A DNA stretch of 64,000 nucleotides from Motilimonas pumila (GTDB lineage Bacteria > Pseudomonadota > Gammaproteobacteria > Enterobacterales > CBDFNC01), in assembly GCF_003596335.1 (NCBI RefSeq), contig NZ_QZCH01000018.1, positions 1 to 64,000 on the forward strand, given 5' to 3'. Shown here piece after piece: positions 46,368 through 55,425 of this stretch. Position 1 is the stretch's first letter, and each line of letters begins with the position of its first letter. The position numbers and the translations under genes were made by a program. The notes below the pieces were generated by a model that was not told the DNA's origin, made no database searches, and saw only the letters and a list, made by a program, of their open reading frames with translations.

Positions 46368-47336
46368 ATGTTAAATTCCGATTTACTCAGCTTACAACAA
46401 ACCGACATCAATTTATTACTGGCGTTGGATGTACTGCTGACACAAAAACAGGTCAGCAAAGCCGCAGAAGTCCTCAGCCTAACCCAACCAGCAATGAGTC
46501 AGCGATTGGCTAAGTTACGGCAATTATTGAATGACCCTTTATTAGTCAGGGGTGAGCAAGGCTATCAATTAACACCAGCAGCGCTGCAGCTTAAGCCTCA
46601 AGTGAGCGCTTGCCTCCAGTTAGCGCAGCATATTTTACACCCTGAACCTTTTGATATTTCACAATGTCGACGCACCTTTCGTTTCACCCTCATCGACTTT
46701 GGCATGAACGTAGCAGTGCGACCTTTGTTGGAAACCGTATTAGTGGATGCTCCTCATATCGGCGTTGAGTTTATTCGCCGGCCTGAAAACGTGTTTGAAA
46801 TGTTAGAAAACGGCGAATTAGATTTAGCCATCGGAGGCATTAAAACTGCACCAAGTCATATCCACGCCCGTGCATTACCGGCTGAGACCTATCGATTTAT
46901 GGTCGGTAAGCATCATCCTCTCGCAGCAACGCCAGAAGCTGATTTAGCCACGGTTATGAGCTATCCACACGCGAAATATACCCCCACAGGATCGCTCGAA
47001 CCTACCCTAGAAGCCGCGCTTAAAAAACAAAAGCTGCAACGTCATGTCACGTTTAAGTCCAGCTCTGTGTTGATTTTGCAAAAAGCGCTCACTGCCGGTA
47101 AACATGTGGCGCTAATGCCTTGGAGCGACTCATCCAAACAATATCAAACATTGGAATTAGTGCCGTTACAAGCCCAGGTGATAGACCCTATTTCCTCTAT
47201 GATGTACTGGCACAGCCGCAGCCATAAAGATCCTCTGCATATCTGGATAAGACAAGCTTGGTTAAAACTGCTGCAACACCTCATCGACGAATTTAGCCAA
47301 CAAGGCAACCCCCTGCGCTGGCCAACCAACGAATAA
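46368..47336 (+). CDS. LysR-family transcriptional regulator (second of a tandem pair)
   Basis: A 322-residue LysR regulator with its helix-turn-helix in SKAAEVLSLTQPAMSQRLAKL. It is the nearby partner of the previous gene, 9 bp away, and 20 bp before the DUF2157 gene; all three are probably one operon. The pair looks like a gene duplication followed by divergence. Confidence 0.9.
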   Translation: MLNSDLLSLQQTDINLLLALDVLLTQKQVSKAAEVLSLTQPAMSQRLAKLRQLLNDPLLVRGEQGYQLTPAALQLKPQVSACLQLAQHILHPEPFDISQCRRTFRFTLIDFGMNVAVRPLLETVLVDAPHIGVEFIRRPENVFEMLENGELDLAIGGIKTAPSHIHARALPAETYRFMVGKHHPLAATPEADLATVMSYPHAKYTPTGSLEPTLEAALKKQKLQRHVTFKSSSVLILQKALTAGKHVALMPWSDSSKQYQTLELVPLQAQVIDPISSMMYWHSRSHKDPLHIWIRQAWLKLLQHLIDEFSQQGNPLRWPTNE

Positions 47337-47356
47337 CCTGAGCAGCAAGGAAGTTT

Positions 47357-48418
47357 ATGCAAGTCTCTCAGTCAGAAATGAAAACCATTAAGCGCGCACT
47401 AACCCATTGGCAGCAAATAAACACAGTTACGCCAGAACAAAGCCAAGCTATGGAGCAGAGCATTCAGCTGACGTCCTTTGATTGGTTTAAGTTGGCCAAA
47501 TACTGCTTTTGGATTGCCCTTGCTTGCATCATCATTGCGGTGACTTCGGCGTTGCTTGATGACGCTCTGATAGCTTGGTTTGAAGAGTTCTTTAATAGCG
47601 CAGCCAGCACCAAAGCCATGACTTTAGCCGGTATTGCTAGTATTTGCTTTGGTTTCGCTTGGCACCGAAAAAAACGTTACCCAGGCAAATTTTACAGTAA
47701 CGAAGGCTATTTCTTTTTGGGCGTACTTTTTAGCGCCTTGAGTTTACTTTACTTAGGTGTGTGGTTTGATCCAGAAGTGGCTCACTGGTCACTTTTGCTC
47801 TTGAGCGCCAGTTTGGTTTATGGCGCCTTAGGTTTAGCTTTTCCATCCCATTTAGTATGGCTATTTGCCATCTTGAGTTTAGTCGGCTGGTTTGGCGCCG
47901 AAACCGGCTATTTATCAGGTTGGGGGCAATATTACTTAGGCATGAACTATCCCTTGAGAATGGCCTTTTTTGGGCTGGCTATTATCGCTTTAAGCCAAGC
48001 TTTACATCGCTGGCCTGCACGCCGAAGCTTTAGTCAACTGACCTTAATTTTGGGTTATGGCTTATTATTTATGTCACTTTGGGTATTGTCTATCTTTGGC
48101 AATTACGGCGACTTACTCAGCTGGAGCGAGGTCAGCCAATGGCACTTATTGCATTGGTCTGCTTTATTCGCGGCTGTGGCCATCACGGTATTAATCTATG
48201 GCATTAAAACCGATCACAGCATAAGCCGAGGCTTTGCGTTGAGCTTTTTATTGTTGAATCTATACACTCGGTTTTTCGAGTACTTTTGGGATACTTCAAA
48301 CAAAGCCTTATTCTTTGCCATTCTAGCATTCAGTTTTTGGCTGCTAGGAAGTAAAGCAGAGAGCATCTGGCAACTGACAAAACAACGCCAAAATAGCAGT
48401 GTTCAAGCCCAGAAATAA
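47357..48418 (+). CDS. DUF2157-type membrane protein
   Basis: A 353-residue protein with a soluble N-terminal helical region (about 1-45) and about nine to ten membrane helices after residue 48. It fits the DUF2157 family of uncharacterised bacterial membrane proteins. AAGGAAG lies 4 nt before the ATG. It follows the two LysR genes closely and is followed by a bidirectional terminator. Confidence 0.75.
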   Translation: MQVSQSEMKTIKRALTHWQQINTVTPEQSQAMEQSIQLTSFDWFKLAKYCFWIALACIIIAVTSALLDDALIAWFEEFFNSAASTKAMTLAGIASICFGFAWHRKKRYPGKFYSNEGYFFLGVLFSALSLLYLGVWFDPEVAHWSLLLLSASLVYGALGLAFPSHLVWLFAILSLVGWFGAETGYLSGWGQYYLGMNYPLRMAFFGLAIIALSQALHRWPARRSFSQLTLILGYGLLFMSLWVLSIFGNYGDLLSWSEVSQWHLLHWSALFAAVAITVLIYGIKTDHSISRGFALSFLLLNLYTRFFEYFWDTSNKALFFAILAFSFWLLGSKAESIWQLTKQRQNSSVQAQK

Positions 48419-48421
48419 CAA

Positions 48422-48451
48422 AAAAAGCCCTGATACTTATCAGGGCTTTTT
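48422..48451. terminator. Bidirectional terminator
   Basis: Stem AAAAAGCCCTGAT / ATCAGGGCTTTTT, 4-nt loop. It separates the DUF2157 gene from convergent glpX. Confidence 0.9.
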
Positions 48452-48468
48452 AGCGTTTATTCCCAAGA

Positions 48469-49479
48469 TTATAAAATAATATCTTTTAGAGCTTGGTCTT
48501 TTCTGTCGAGATAATGGGTCGAATGAATACGACGAACAGTACGCGACTTACCACGAATTAATAAGGTTTCGGTAGAAGCTAAACGGCCTTTCACCGCTAC
48601 GCCTTCCAGTAAGTCACCTTTGGTGATACCGGTTGCAGAGAAGATCACATTATCATTTAGCGCTAATTGCTCGAGTGTCAGGACTTCTTTCACTTTAATA
48701 TTAAGCGCGGTACAGCGGGCTTCTTCTTCTTCACCAATGCGGATATTGTCTTCTGTTGGCTCTTTGACCAAAGGACGCGGTAAAAGACGCGCTTGCATAT
48801 TGCCGTCTAAAGCACGAACAACAGCAGCGGAGATAACGCCTTCAGGTGCACCACCAATACAGTATAAAAGATCCACTTCACTGTCTGGCATACAAGCCAT
48901 AACAGACGCGGCTACATCGCCGTCAGGAATGGCAAATACGCGCACCCCCAAACCTTGCATCTCTTTGATGGCCTTGTCGTGACGAGGCTTTGCCAGCGTG
49001 GCACAAGTTAATTGATCCAGTGGCTTGCCTAATGCAAAAGCAATCGCTTTTAAGTTTTGCTCCAGTGAGCGATTTAAATCAATGGCGTCTTTGGCATCAG
49101 GGCCAACAATTAACTTTTCCATGTACATATCGGGGGCTTTTAAAAATGAGCCCTTTTCCGCCACTGCAATCACGGCCACCGCATTGGATTGGCCCATGGC
49201 TGTCATGCGGGTACCTTCAATAGGATCCACCGCGATATCCACCGCATCGCCTTTTTTGCTGCCAACATGCTCGCCTATGTACAACATAGGGGCATCATCG
49301 ATTTCACCTTCGCCGATAACGATTTCGCCATCGATATCAATTTGGTTCAAAATATGGCGCATCGCTTCTACCGCGGCACCATCGGCAATATTTTTATCTC
49401 CGCGCCCAACCCACTTATGCGCAGCCAATGCTGCTGCTTCTGTGACTCGGGAAATTTCGATAGCTAACTCACGTTTCAT
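48469..49479 (-). CDS. glpX: Class II fructose-1,6-bisphosphatase
   Basis: GlpX hydrolyses fructose 1,6-bisphosphate to fructose 6-phosphate in gluconeogenesis. 336 residues, the standard length for E. coli GlpX. Metal and substrate segments are visible: EGEIDDAPM, DPIEGTRM and, later, GGAPEGV. It lies alone between a terminator and a divergent msrA gene. There is no glpF or glpK next to it. Confidence 0.95.
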   Translation of the reverse strand: MKRELAIEISRVTEAAALAAHKWVGRGDKNIADGAAVEAMRHILNQIDIDGEIVIGEGEIDDAPMLYIGEHVGSKKGDAVDIAVDPIEGTRMTAMGQSNAVAVIAVAEKGSFLKAPDMYMEKLIVGPDAKDAIDLNRSLEQNLKAIAFALGKPLDQLTCATLAKPRHDKAIKEMQGLGVRVFAIPDGDVAASVMACMPDSEVDLLYCIGGAPEGVISAAVVRALDGNMQARLLPRPLVKEPTEDNIRIGEEEEARCTALNIKVKEVLTLEQLALNDNVIFSATGITKGDLLEGVAVKGRLASTETLLIRGKSRTVRRIHSTHYLDRKDQALKDIIL

Positions 49480-49662
49480 CTTTCACTACTCCAAGTTGCT
49501 GCGGCGCGCATTCTAACATAAAGCTGCACTTTAAAGGCATAGTATTAACTGCTATATAGGGGAGAAATATTAGTTTTTTCTTATAGCAACTCATCACCGC
49601 TGGATTTTTCATTTTTATCAAGCTTATCTTACAATAAAACGACAGAAACAAAAGGAACTCAC

Positions 49663-50292
49663 ATGGCAGCTTCAAAAATAATGGTCAGCGCTGAAAAGGC
49701 CCTAAAAGGCCGCGAAAACGCCTTGCCAACTCCGAGCGAACACTTTGTTTTTCATACACAATTGCAAAGTGTAGCAAAGTTGAACCGGATCTGGTTTGGT
49801 ATGGGCTGCTTTTGGGGTGCAGAGCGCTTGTTTTGGCAACAAAGCGGGGTCAAGTTTACCAGCGTAGGTTACGGCGGGGGCTTTACCCCTCACCCCACGT
49901 ATGAAGAAGTATGCAGTGGTGAAACGGGCCATACTGAGTTGGTTGAGGTCATTTATGATCCCACTGAGATTTCGTTACGACAATTATTGGCCCTGTTTTG
50001 GCAACAGCATGATCCAACCCAAGGAATGCAGCAAGGCCACGATGTCGGAACCCAATATCGCAGTGCGATTTATACGAACAATGCTGACGACCTTGCTTTG
50101 GCTAGGTTGACCCAACAGCAATTTCAACAAGTCATTACCCAAGCGGGATACGATAACCAAATAACCACTGACGTTTTACCGTTAACAGATTATTACTATG
50201 CTGAACAATACCACCAGCAATACCTAGCAAAAAACCCGAACGGTTATTGTGGTTTAGCCGCGAATGGACTGTGCCTACCTGACGCGCCATAA
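49663..50292 (+). CDS. msrA: Peptide methionine sulfoxide reductase MsrA
   Basis: MsrA repairs (S)-methionine sulfoxide in proteins and as free amino acid. The catalytic C49 is in GCFWG. The two resolving cysteines near the C-terminus, C196 and C204, are present, as in the E. coli enzyme (209 vs 212 residues). It is divergent from glpX. A 16-bp perfect hairpin lies 67 bp after its stop. Confidence 0.95.
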   Translation: MAASKIMVSAEKALKGRENALPTPSEHFVFHTQLQSVAKLNRIWFGMGCFWGAERLFWQQSGVKFTSVGYGGGFTPHPTYEEVCSGETGHTELVEVIYDPTEISLRQLLALFWQQHDPTQGMQQGHDVGTQYRSAIYTNNADDLALARLTQQQFQQVITQAGYDNQITTDVLPLTDYYYAEQYHQQYLAKNPNGYCGLAANGLCLPDAP

Positions 50293-50358
50293 ACGCGCTC
50301 AGCAAGCTGCTACCGCAACAGTAAAATATCAGACCCACTCGCATACACTACAGATGCC

Positions 50359-50404
50359 TCAGTGCTTTTCAAACCACCTATATGGGCAGTTTGAAAAGCA
50401 CTGA
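50359..50404. repeat. 16-bp perfect inverted repeat
   Basis: TCAGTGCTTTTCAAAC and its exact complement are separated by 14 bp. It lies between msrA and the small membrane gene, just upstream of a TATAAT-like sequence at 50413. It may act as a terminator or a binding site; there is no T-run. Confidence 0.75.
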
Positions 50405-50445
50405 AACTTTCTATAATGAACCCACATATTACAAGGAGCGTCAAT

Positions 50446-50760
50446 ATGCTGGGTTTAACATTAGTGGCCGTGATGCCTGCTTTAGCCATGTGGTTAAGCG
50501 CGTTAATGCTTAATAGTCGTGGCAGTTTCCCCGTCTACTACATTGTTTGCCTGGCTGGTTTAATCACCATGCAATTACCCAGTTATGGCTTTCTTTTGGC
50601 GATTTTAGTGATATGTATATCGCTAAAACTGCTGACCAAAATGCCGCTGTTTCCCGAAATAGGCTTACAACTGGTGCTTAATTTGTTTGTGATGCTTGCC
50701 ATCGTGCAAGGCTTTAATGACTCTATGCATCACTTATTAGGATTTATAGAGCATAACTAA
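50446..50760 (+). CDS. Small three-helix membrane protein
   Basis: A 104-residue protein with three to four hydrophobic segments. I do not recognise the family. ATG 50446 is chosen since AAGGAG precedes it by 7 nt. An upstream ATG (50416) lies in a probable -10 element (CTATAATG). The stop overlaps the convergent dehydrogenase gene by 4 bp. Confidence 0.65.
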   Translation: MLGLTLVAVMPALAMWLSALMLNSRGSFPVYYIVCLAGLITMQLPSYGFLLAILVICISLKLLTKMPLFPEIGLQLVLNLFVMLAIVQGFNDSMHHLLGFIEHN

Positions 50761-51617
50761 CTCAGTAATTTAATTAATGCTGATGTGTCTGCTCGGCCAT
50801 GTCCTTGCTGCTGCAAGGATTGATAAAAACTGTCCACAACCTCCGTTATCGGCAGTTTAGCGCCGTTGTGTTTGGCCTCTTGTAGACAAATGGATAAATC
50901 TTTATGCATCCAGTCTATGGCAAAGCCAAAGTCGAACTCACCTTGCGCCATAGTGGTAGCACGATTTTCCAGCTGCCAAGATTGAGCCGCGCCATACTTA
51001 ATCGTATCAATGACTTCAGTCACGTCTAATCCCGCATGTTGAGCAAAGCGGATCCCCTCAGACAAACCTTGCAGTAAACCCGCAATACAAATTTGATTAA
51101 CCATTTTACACTTTTGACCGCTGCCATGGGGACCAAGTCGCTTAGCGCTTTTACTGTAACTACGCCAAATAGGCGCGGCGAGTGCAATGTCGGCCTCGTC
51201 GCCGCCAATCATCACGGTTAGCTGACCACTTTGCGCCCCCGCTTCTCCTCCTGACACTGGCGCATCTAAAAAGCTTGCGCCTTGCGCTTGGCACGCCTTG
51301 CCTAATTCTACCGCCAGCGAAGCTGAGGTGGTGGTGTGGTCGATCAGCAGCGCACCTTGCTTCAGGCCTGCAAGTATACCTTTGTCGCCATAAACAAGGC
51401 TGCGAACGTCGTCATCATTGCCCAAGCACATGCAGACGATGTCAGCCTCAGAGACCGCTTTAGCAACTTCGCTTTCAACCCGTCCGCCGTACTGTTTTGC
51501 CCAAGCTTGCGCTTTGGCAAACGTCCGGTTAAACACCGTGGTGTGAAGGCCTGCTTGATGTAAATGCCCAGCCATCGGAAACCCCATCACGCCTAAGCCA
51601 ATAAATGTTACTTGCAT
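50757..51617 (-). CDS. 3-hydroxyacid dehydrogenase, HIBADH/GarR family
   Basis: A 286-residue NAD(P)-dependent dehydrogenase. The Rossmann motif is GLGVMGFPMA; DAPVSGGEAGA is the substrate loop; K171 in KCKMVNQ is the catalytic lysine. Members act on 3-hydroxyisobutyrate, tartronate semialdehyde or similar; the substrate cannot be fixed here. It is divergent from a MocR regulator, its likely controller, across a 139-bp region with direct repeats. Confidence 0.9.
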   Translation of the reverse strand: MQVTFIGLGVMGFPMAGHLHQAGLHTTVFNRTFAKAQAWAKQYGGRVESEVAKAVSEADIVCMCLGNDDDVRSLVYGDKGILAGLKQGALLIDHTTTSASLAVELGKACQAQGASFLDAPVSGGEAGAQSGQLTVMIGGDEADIALAAPIWRSYSKSAKRLGPHGSGQKCKMVNQICIAGLLQGLSEGIRFAQHAGLDVTEVIDTIKYGAAQSWQLENRATTMAQGEFDFGFAIDWMHKDLSICLQEAKHNGAKLPITEVVDSFYQSLQQQGHGRADTSALIKLLS

Positions 51618-51647
51618 ACTTGATCCTTGCTTTTTAGCCTACTTTTT

Positions 51648-51743
51648 GTAGTACAGTTTCTAATAAAACCCACTATAGTCGATAAAAACCGGCTTATTTA
51701 GCCCTTAATTACGCTATAGTAAGAATATTAAGTAGTACACTTT
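51648..51743. promoter_or_regulatory. Paired direct repeats in the MocR/dehydrogenase intergenic region
   Basis: GTAGTACAGTTT (51648-51659) recurs as GTAGTACACTTT (51732-51743), 84 bp apart. CTATAGT recurs at 51673-51679 and 51714-51720. MocR proteins often bind direct repeats between themselves and a divergent target, so these are candidate operators. Confidence 0.5.
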
Positions 51744-51756
51744 GCGATGCGTAGTC

Positions 51757-53118
51757 ATGCCTATTCCATTACCCTCCCCTTTTCCAGTTAAACCCGGTTA
51801 TCAAGAAATTGCTCGCTGGCTGCGTCAAGGCATAGAGCAAGGGCAATTAAAAGCAGGCGCTAAACTGCCCGCCATTCGGCGCTTAGCAAATACGTTGCAA
51901 GTGGCACCAACGACAGCAGTGAGGGCATACAGACTATTAGAACAACAAGAGTTGGTGCAAAGTCGGCCCGGCAGTGGCCACTATGTCGCCTCTCAAGATA
52001 GCCTTAATCGTGTCATTAACCCTAGCCATCAAGGCTGTAACTTATCCATTATTCAACCCAACTTAGCTTTGATTGAAAACTTATGGCGCGAAGCTTGGCA
52101 AGATAATAACGCGGTTCCAATACCTGCCGCCGCACTCAGCTATCCAGACGAAAACAGCCTTCAGCCCTTTAAGGCTTGTGCTCAGTTATGGTTACAAGAC
52201 CAGGGGATTGCTGCCATCCATTCGCAACAACTGCACTTTTGTCATGGCGCGCAGCACGGTTTAAGTGTCTTACTGCAATGTTTAACACAAGCAGGGGATT
52301 ATATTGCCTTAGAGCAATATACCTACCCTGGCATGCTAAGCCTATGTCGTCAGCTGCAACGTCCCACTATTGCCATCGCCATGGACCAACAAGGCATGCT
52401 GCCTGAAGCTTTTGAACAAGCGTGTTTGCATAATAGAATACGTGCGGTGATGATAGTGGCTTCTTACCAAAACCCAACCGCAGCCGTGATGTCCAACCGT
52501 CGTCGCCAAGCATTGGTCAACATAGCCCAACGCTATAATGTTTGGATTATTGACGACGATATCTATGGCTTTTTAGATCAAGGCCAACACCTAAGCTTGT
52601 CGGTGTTAGCACCAGACCATTGCTTTACTGTCACCAGCCTCTCAAAGTCGTTGCTTCCTGGATTAAGAGTGGGGTTTATATATGGCCCAAGCAGCCAAGC
52701 ACAAGCTATTGCGGAAGCTATTCGAGCCAGCATTTGGACCTGTGCCTTGCCCACTTTATACATGATGCAGAAGCTGATTGAGCAAGGCACCGCGACACGC
52801 ATGCTGCAAGCTCAAATAGTCGAAGCGCAAGCAAGACAACGGCTGCTTCGTCAGCATTTAGGTAGCTATGAGCTGGATAGTCAAATTCGCAGTTTTCATG
52901 CTTGGCTACACCTGCCCAGCAGCTGGCCTTTAAACGACTTTGTGCAAGCATGCCAAGCTCATCAAATACTGGTCAGCCCTGCCCCCTATTTTTATAGTGG
53001 ATCTGATAAAGCCGCAAACGCTGTTCGCTTGGCCATCATGACACCGGAAACACAAGCTGAACTCATTCAAGGTTTACAGTGTATCGCTCAAATTCTCGCG
53101 TGCAGGCCTACTTTGTGA
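51757..53118 (+). CDS. MocR-type regulator (second)
   Basis: A 453-residue GntR/aminotransferase-like regulator, with helix-turn-helix in AIRRLANTLQVAPTTAVRAYRLL and the PLP lysine in SLSKSLLPGLR. ATG 51757 is chosen over TTG 51742; neither has a strong Shine-Dalgarno. It is the divergent neighbour of the 3-hydroxyacid dehydrogenase. Its last 11 bp overlap the convergent DUF1338 gene. Confidence 0.9.
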   Translation: MPIPLPSPFPVKPGYQEIARWLRQGIEQGQLKAGAKLPAIRRLANTLQVAPTTAVRAYRLLEQQELVQSRPGSGHYVASQDSLNRVINPSHQGCNLSIIQPNLALIENLWREAWQDNNAVPIPAAALSYPDENSLQPFKACAQLWLQDQGIAAIHSQQLHFCHGAQHGLSVLLQCLTQAGDYIALEQYTYPGMLSLCRQLQRPTIAIAMDQQGMLPEAFEQACLHNRIRAVMIVASYQNPTAAVMSNRRRQALVNIAQRYNVWIIDDDIYGFLDQGQHLSLSVLAPDHCFTVTSLSKSLLPGLRVGFIYGPSSQAQAIAEAIRASIWTCALPTLYMMQKLIEQGTATRMLQAQIVEAQARQRLLRQHLGSYELDSQIRSFHAWLHLPSSWPLNDFVQACQAHQILVSPAPYFYSGSDKAANAVRLAIMTPETQAELIQGLQCIAQILACRPTL

Positions 53119-53920
53119 CCCTGTCGGTACTTTCAAAAATTCTGTCGGCGGACTCAGGCACAAAACCCTGAAATAAAGCGCCGCTCGACAGTGGGTAGCG
53201 ATACGCAAACTCATAAAAACAGCTAGGAATAGTGCAAACCCTATCTGAAAATTGGACTTCAGCTTGATCCGCCAAAGTGGCTGACTGCACCAAACCATCG
53301 CTAGCCGAACCTTTAATTTCGCCTCCGCCTTGGTTAAGCGCAAAACCATTCTCCAGTAATAGTCGGTTTAACTGAGCCAAATCTTGAATGCCTGTGAGCC
53401 GGTGTACCGCAACAGTAAAGTGATTTGCCCGAAAGCCCCACGCAGCAAGCCAAGCGGCATATTCGCTGGCTTGCGCCAACGTCAGGTATTGCTGATAGCG
53501 CAACGGCCAAACTCTTCCCACGTTAGGCTCTAAGACTTGCGCTGATAATGCGTTGCAAGCCGCCTCCATAATAGGCCTTAGGATTTGCTGAACCGACACT
53601 GAAAGATTTTGCCACAATAATTCACTGATGAAGATATGGGGCAATTTACCGCTAGGATGAGAGAAATGCTTTGCGCGTAAGTGTTTTTTCGGGAATACGT
53701 AATCTTGTTGCCACTGATAGCCGCATTGCAGAAAAGATTGACTCAGGCTGGTGATATCAAGCCCGGGAAAGGCAAAGCCTCGTAATGCGATATGATCATT
53801 GATGATAGGTTGGTATGGCGCTAATAATTGGTGGATCTTAGCCGCACTGGGCGTCACTTCAATATATTGCTGCCATAACGCGGCGAGTATCTTTTGCCCT
53901 TGCTCAATTTGATGACTCAT
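53108..53920 (-). CDS. DUF1338 domain protein
   Basis: A 270-residue protein of the DUF1338 family, with the early RGFAFPGLD and the middle FRANHFTVAVHRL segments. Longer bacterial DUF1338 enzymes (HglS type) are Fe(II) 2-oxoadipate dioxygenase/decarboxylases of lysine breakdown. The role of this shorter form in the arginine pathway is unknown. ATG 53920 follows AAGGGGG; an earlier ATG in frame lacks support. It is the last gene of the ast cluster, 36 bp after astD. Confidence 0.82.
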   Translation of the reverse strand: MSHQIEQGQKILAALWQQYIEVTPSAAKIHQLLAPYQPIINDHIALRGFAFPGLDITSLSQSFLQCGYQWQQDYVFPKKHLRAKHFSHPSGKLPHIFISELLWQNLSVSVQQILRPIMEAACNALSAQVLEPNVGRVWPLRYQQYLTLAQASEYAAWLAAWGFRANHFTVAVHRLTGIQDLAQLNRLLLENGFALNQGGGEIKGSASDGLVQSATLADQAEVQFSDRVCTIPSCFYEFAYRYPLSSGALFQGFVPESADRIFESTDRVTK

Positions 53921-53956
53921 GCAGCCCCCTTCTAGCAAAAATTCACTCCGCTTAAC

Positions 53957-55417
53957 TCAGCTCAAATCTAAACCAGGGCTAAGTTGTGGCGGTAACACCA
54001 GCTTTTCAACTTCAATCGATGCCACCGGATAGGCACAGTAGTCAGCGGCATAATATGCACTCGGACGATGATTACCACTGGCCCCAACCCCACCAAAGGG
54101 AGCGCTACTAGCAGCTCCTGTTGTCGCTTTATTCCAGTTGACGATGCCCGCTCGAACCGCCAGTGAAAAATGCTCAAACTCTTGTGCGTCATCACTGAGC
54201 AATGCCGCAGCTAACCCAAAACGCGTAGCATTAGCAAGGTTAATGCCTTGCTCAAAGCTGTCGTATCGTTGAACTTGCAATAAGGGGCCAAATATTTCTT
54301 CATCGTCAAGTTCAGCGATGTCATCCACCAATAAAAGCCCTGGGCTTAACAAAGCAGAATCCGGCTTGATTTGCCTCATGGGGACTATGGCAGTGGCTCC
54401 CTTGCTGATTAGTGCTTGTTGTTGAGCGAGCAATTTCTCAGCCGCTGATAACGTAATCACAGGTCCCATAAAAGGAGCAGGCTCGGCATTGCCTGGCGCC
54501 ACCTTGATTGCTTTGACTGCTACACTCAATTGCACGAGCAAATCATCACCGTGACGATTACGGGGCAATAACAAACGCCTTGCGCAAGTACACCTTTGCC
54601 CAGAGGTAATATAAGCGCTTTGAATAATTTCATGCACGGCAGCAGGTACATGACTGACTTGGGTTACCATTAAAGGATTATTGCCTCCCATCTCTAACGC
54701 CAACAACTTATCGGGCTGACCAGCAAATTGGCGGTGGATAGCATGGCCCGTGTCACTGCTGCCAGTAAAGCAAACGCCGTCTAGTTGTGGCTCTTGCAAC
54801 AAAGCTTGCCCCACTTCAATACGCCCTTGTACTAAGTTCAACACACCGCATGGTAACCCTGCTTGTAGCCAGCAATCTGCCATCATTTGGCCTACTTTCG
54901 GGGTCAGTTCTGACGGCTTAAAAACCACACAATTTCCGGCCAATAAAGCCGGAATAATATGACCATTGGCCAAATGACCAGGAAAATTAAACGGCCCGAA
55001 TACCGCTAATACTCCGTGCGCGCGATGACGCAAGTAACTCACGGCCGGCCCTAACGCGGCTTTTTTATCTGGGCAGCGTTGCTGCTGTGATTCGATGGAA
55101 ATGCTGGCTTTGTTGATCATCGCCGTGACCTCAGTCGCCGCTTCCCACAAAGGTTTTCCCATCTCTTCACAAATGGTGACAATAAGATCCTCTTGGCGCA
55201 ATTTTAATTGCGCCACATACGCCTCTACAACCAAAATACGTTCAGCCTGTGTTCGCCTTTGCCATGCCATAAAAGCGTGCCGCGCTGCGATAACGGCGTG
55301 ATGCACTTGCTGCGCTGACGCTTGGCGTCCCTGCCAACATACCTCATGTGTAGCGGGGTTGATAGAAAGTAAAGTTTCACCTTCGCCTTGTTGCCACAAA
55401 CCATTTAGCAATAACAT
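53957..55417 (-). CDS. astD: N-succinylglutamate 5-semialdehyde dehydrogenase
   Basis: AstD oxidises N-succinylglutamate semialdehyde to N-succinylglutamate, step 4 of arginine succinyltransferase catabolism. It is 486 residues of the aldehyde dehydrogenase family, with general base E242 (LEMGG) and nucleophile C276 (GQRC). GGAGGG precedes the ATG by 3-4 nt. It is 8 bp from astA, so co-translation is likely. Confidence 0.94.
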   Translation of the reverse strand: MLLLNGLWQQGEGETLLSINPATHEVCWQGRQASAQQVHHAVIAARHAFMAWQRRTQAERILVVEAYVAQLKLRQEDLIVTICEEMGKPLWEAATEVTAMINKASISIESQQQRCPDKKAALGPAVSYLRHRAHGVLAVFGPFNFPGHLANGHIIPALLAGNCVVFKPSELTPKVGQMMADCWLQAGLPCGVLNLVQGRIEVGQALLQEPQLDGVCFTGSSDTGHAIHRQFAGQPDKLLALEMGGNNPLMVTQVSHVPAAVHEIIQSAYITSGQRCTCARRLLLPRNRHGDDLLVQLSVAVKAIKVAPGNAEPAPFMGPVITLSAAEKLLAQQQALISKGATAIVPMRQIKPDSALLSPGLLLVDDIAELDDEEIFGPLLQVQRYDSFEQGINLANATRFGLAAALLSDDAQEFEHFSLAVRAGIVNWNKATTGAASSAPFGGVGASGNHRPSAYYAADYCAYPVASIEVEKLVLPPQLSPGLDLS

Positions 55418-55425
55418 ATTCCCTC

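Noticed and set aside
49025-49516. 163-residue frame opposite glpX
   Set aside because: It lies entirely over a clear gene on the other strand, and its sequence is that of an antisense shadow.
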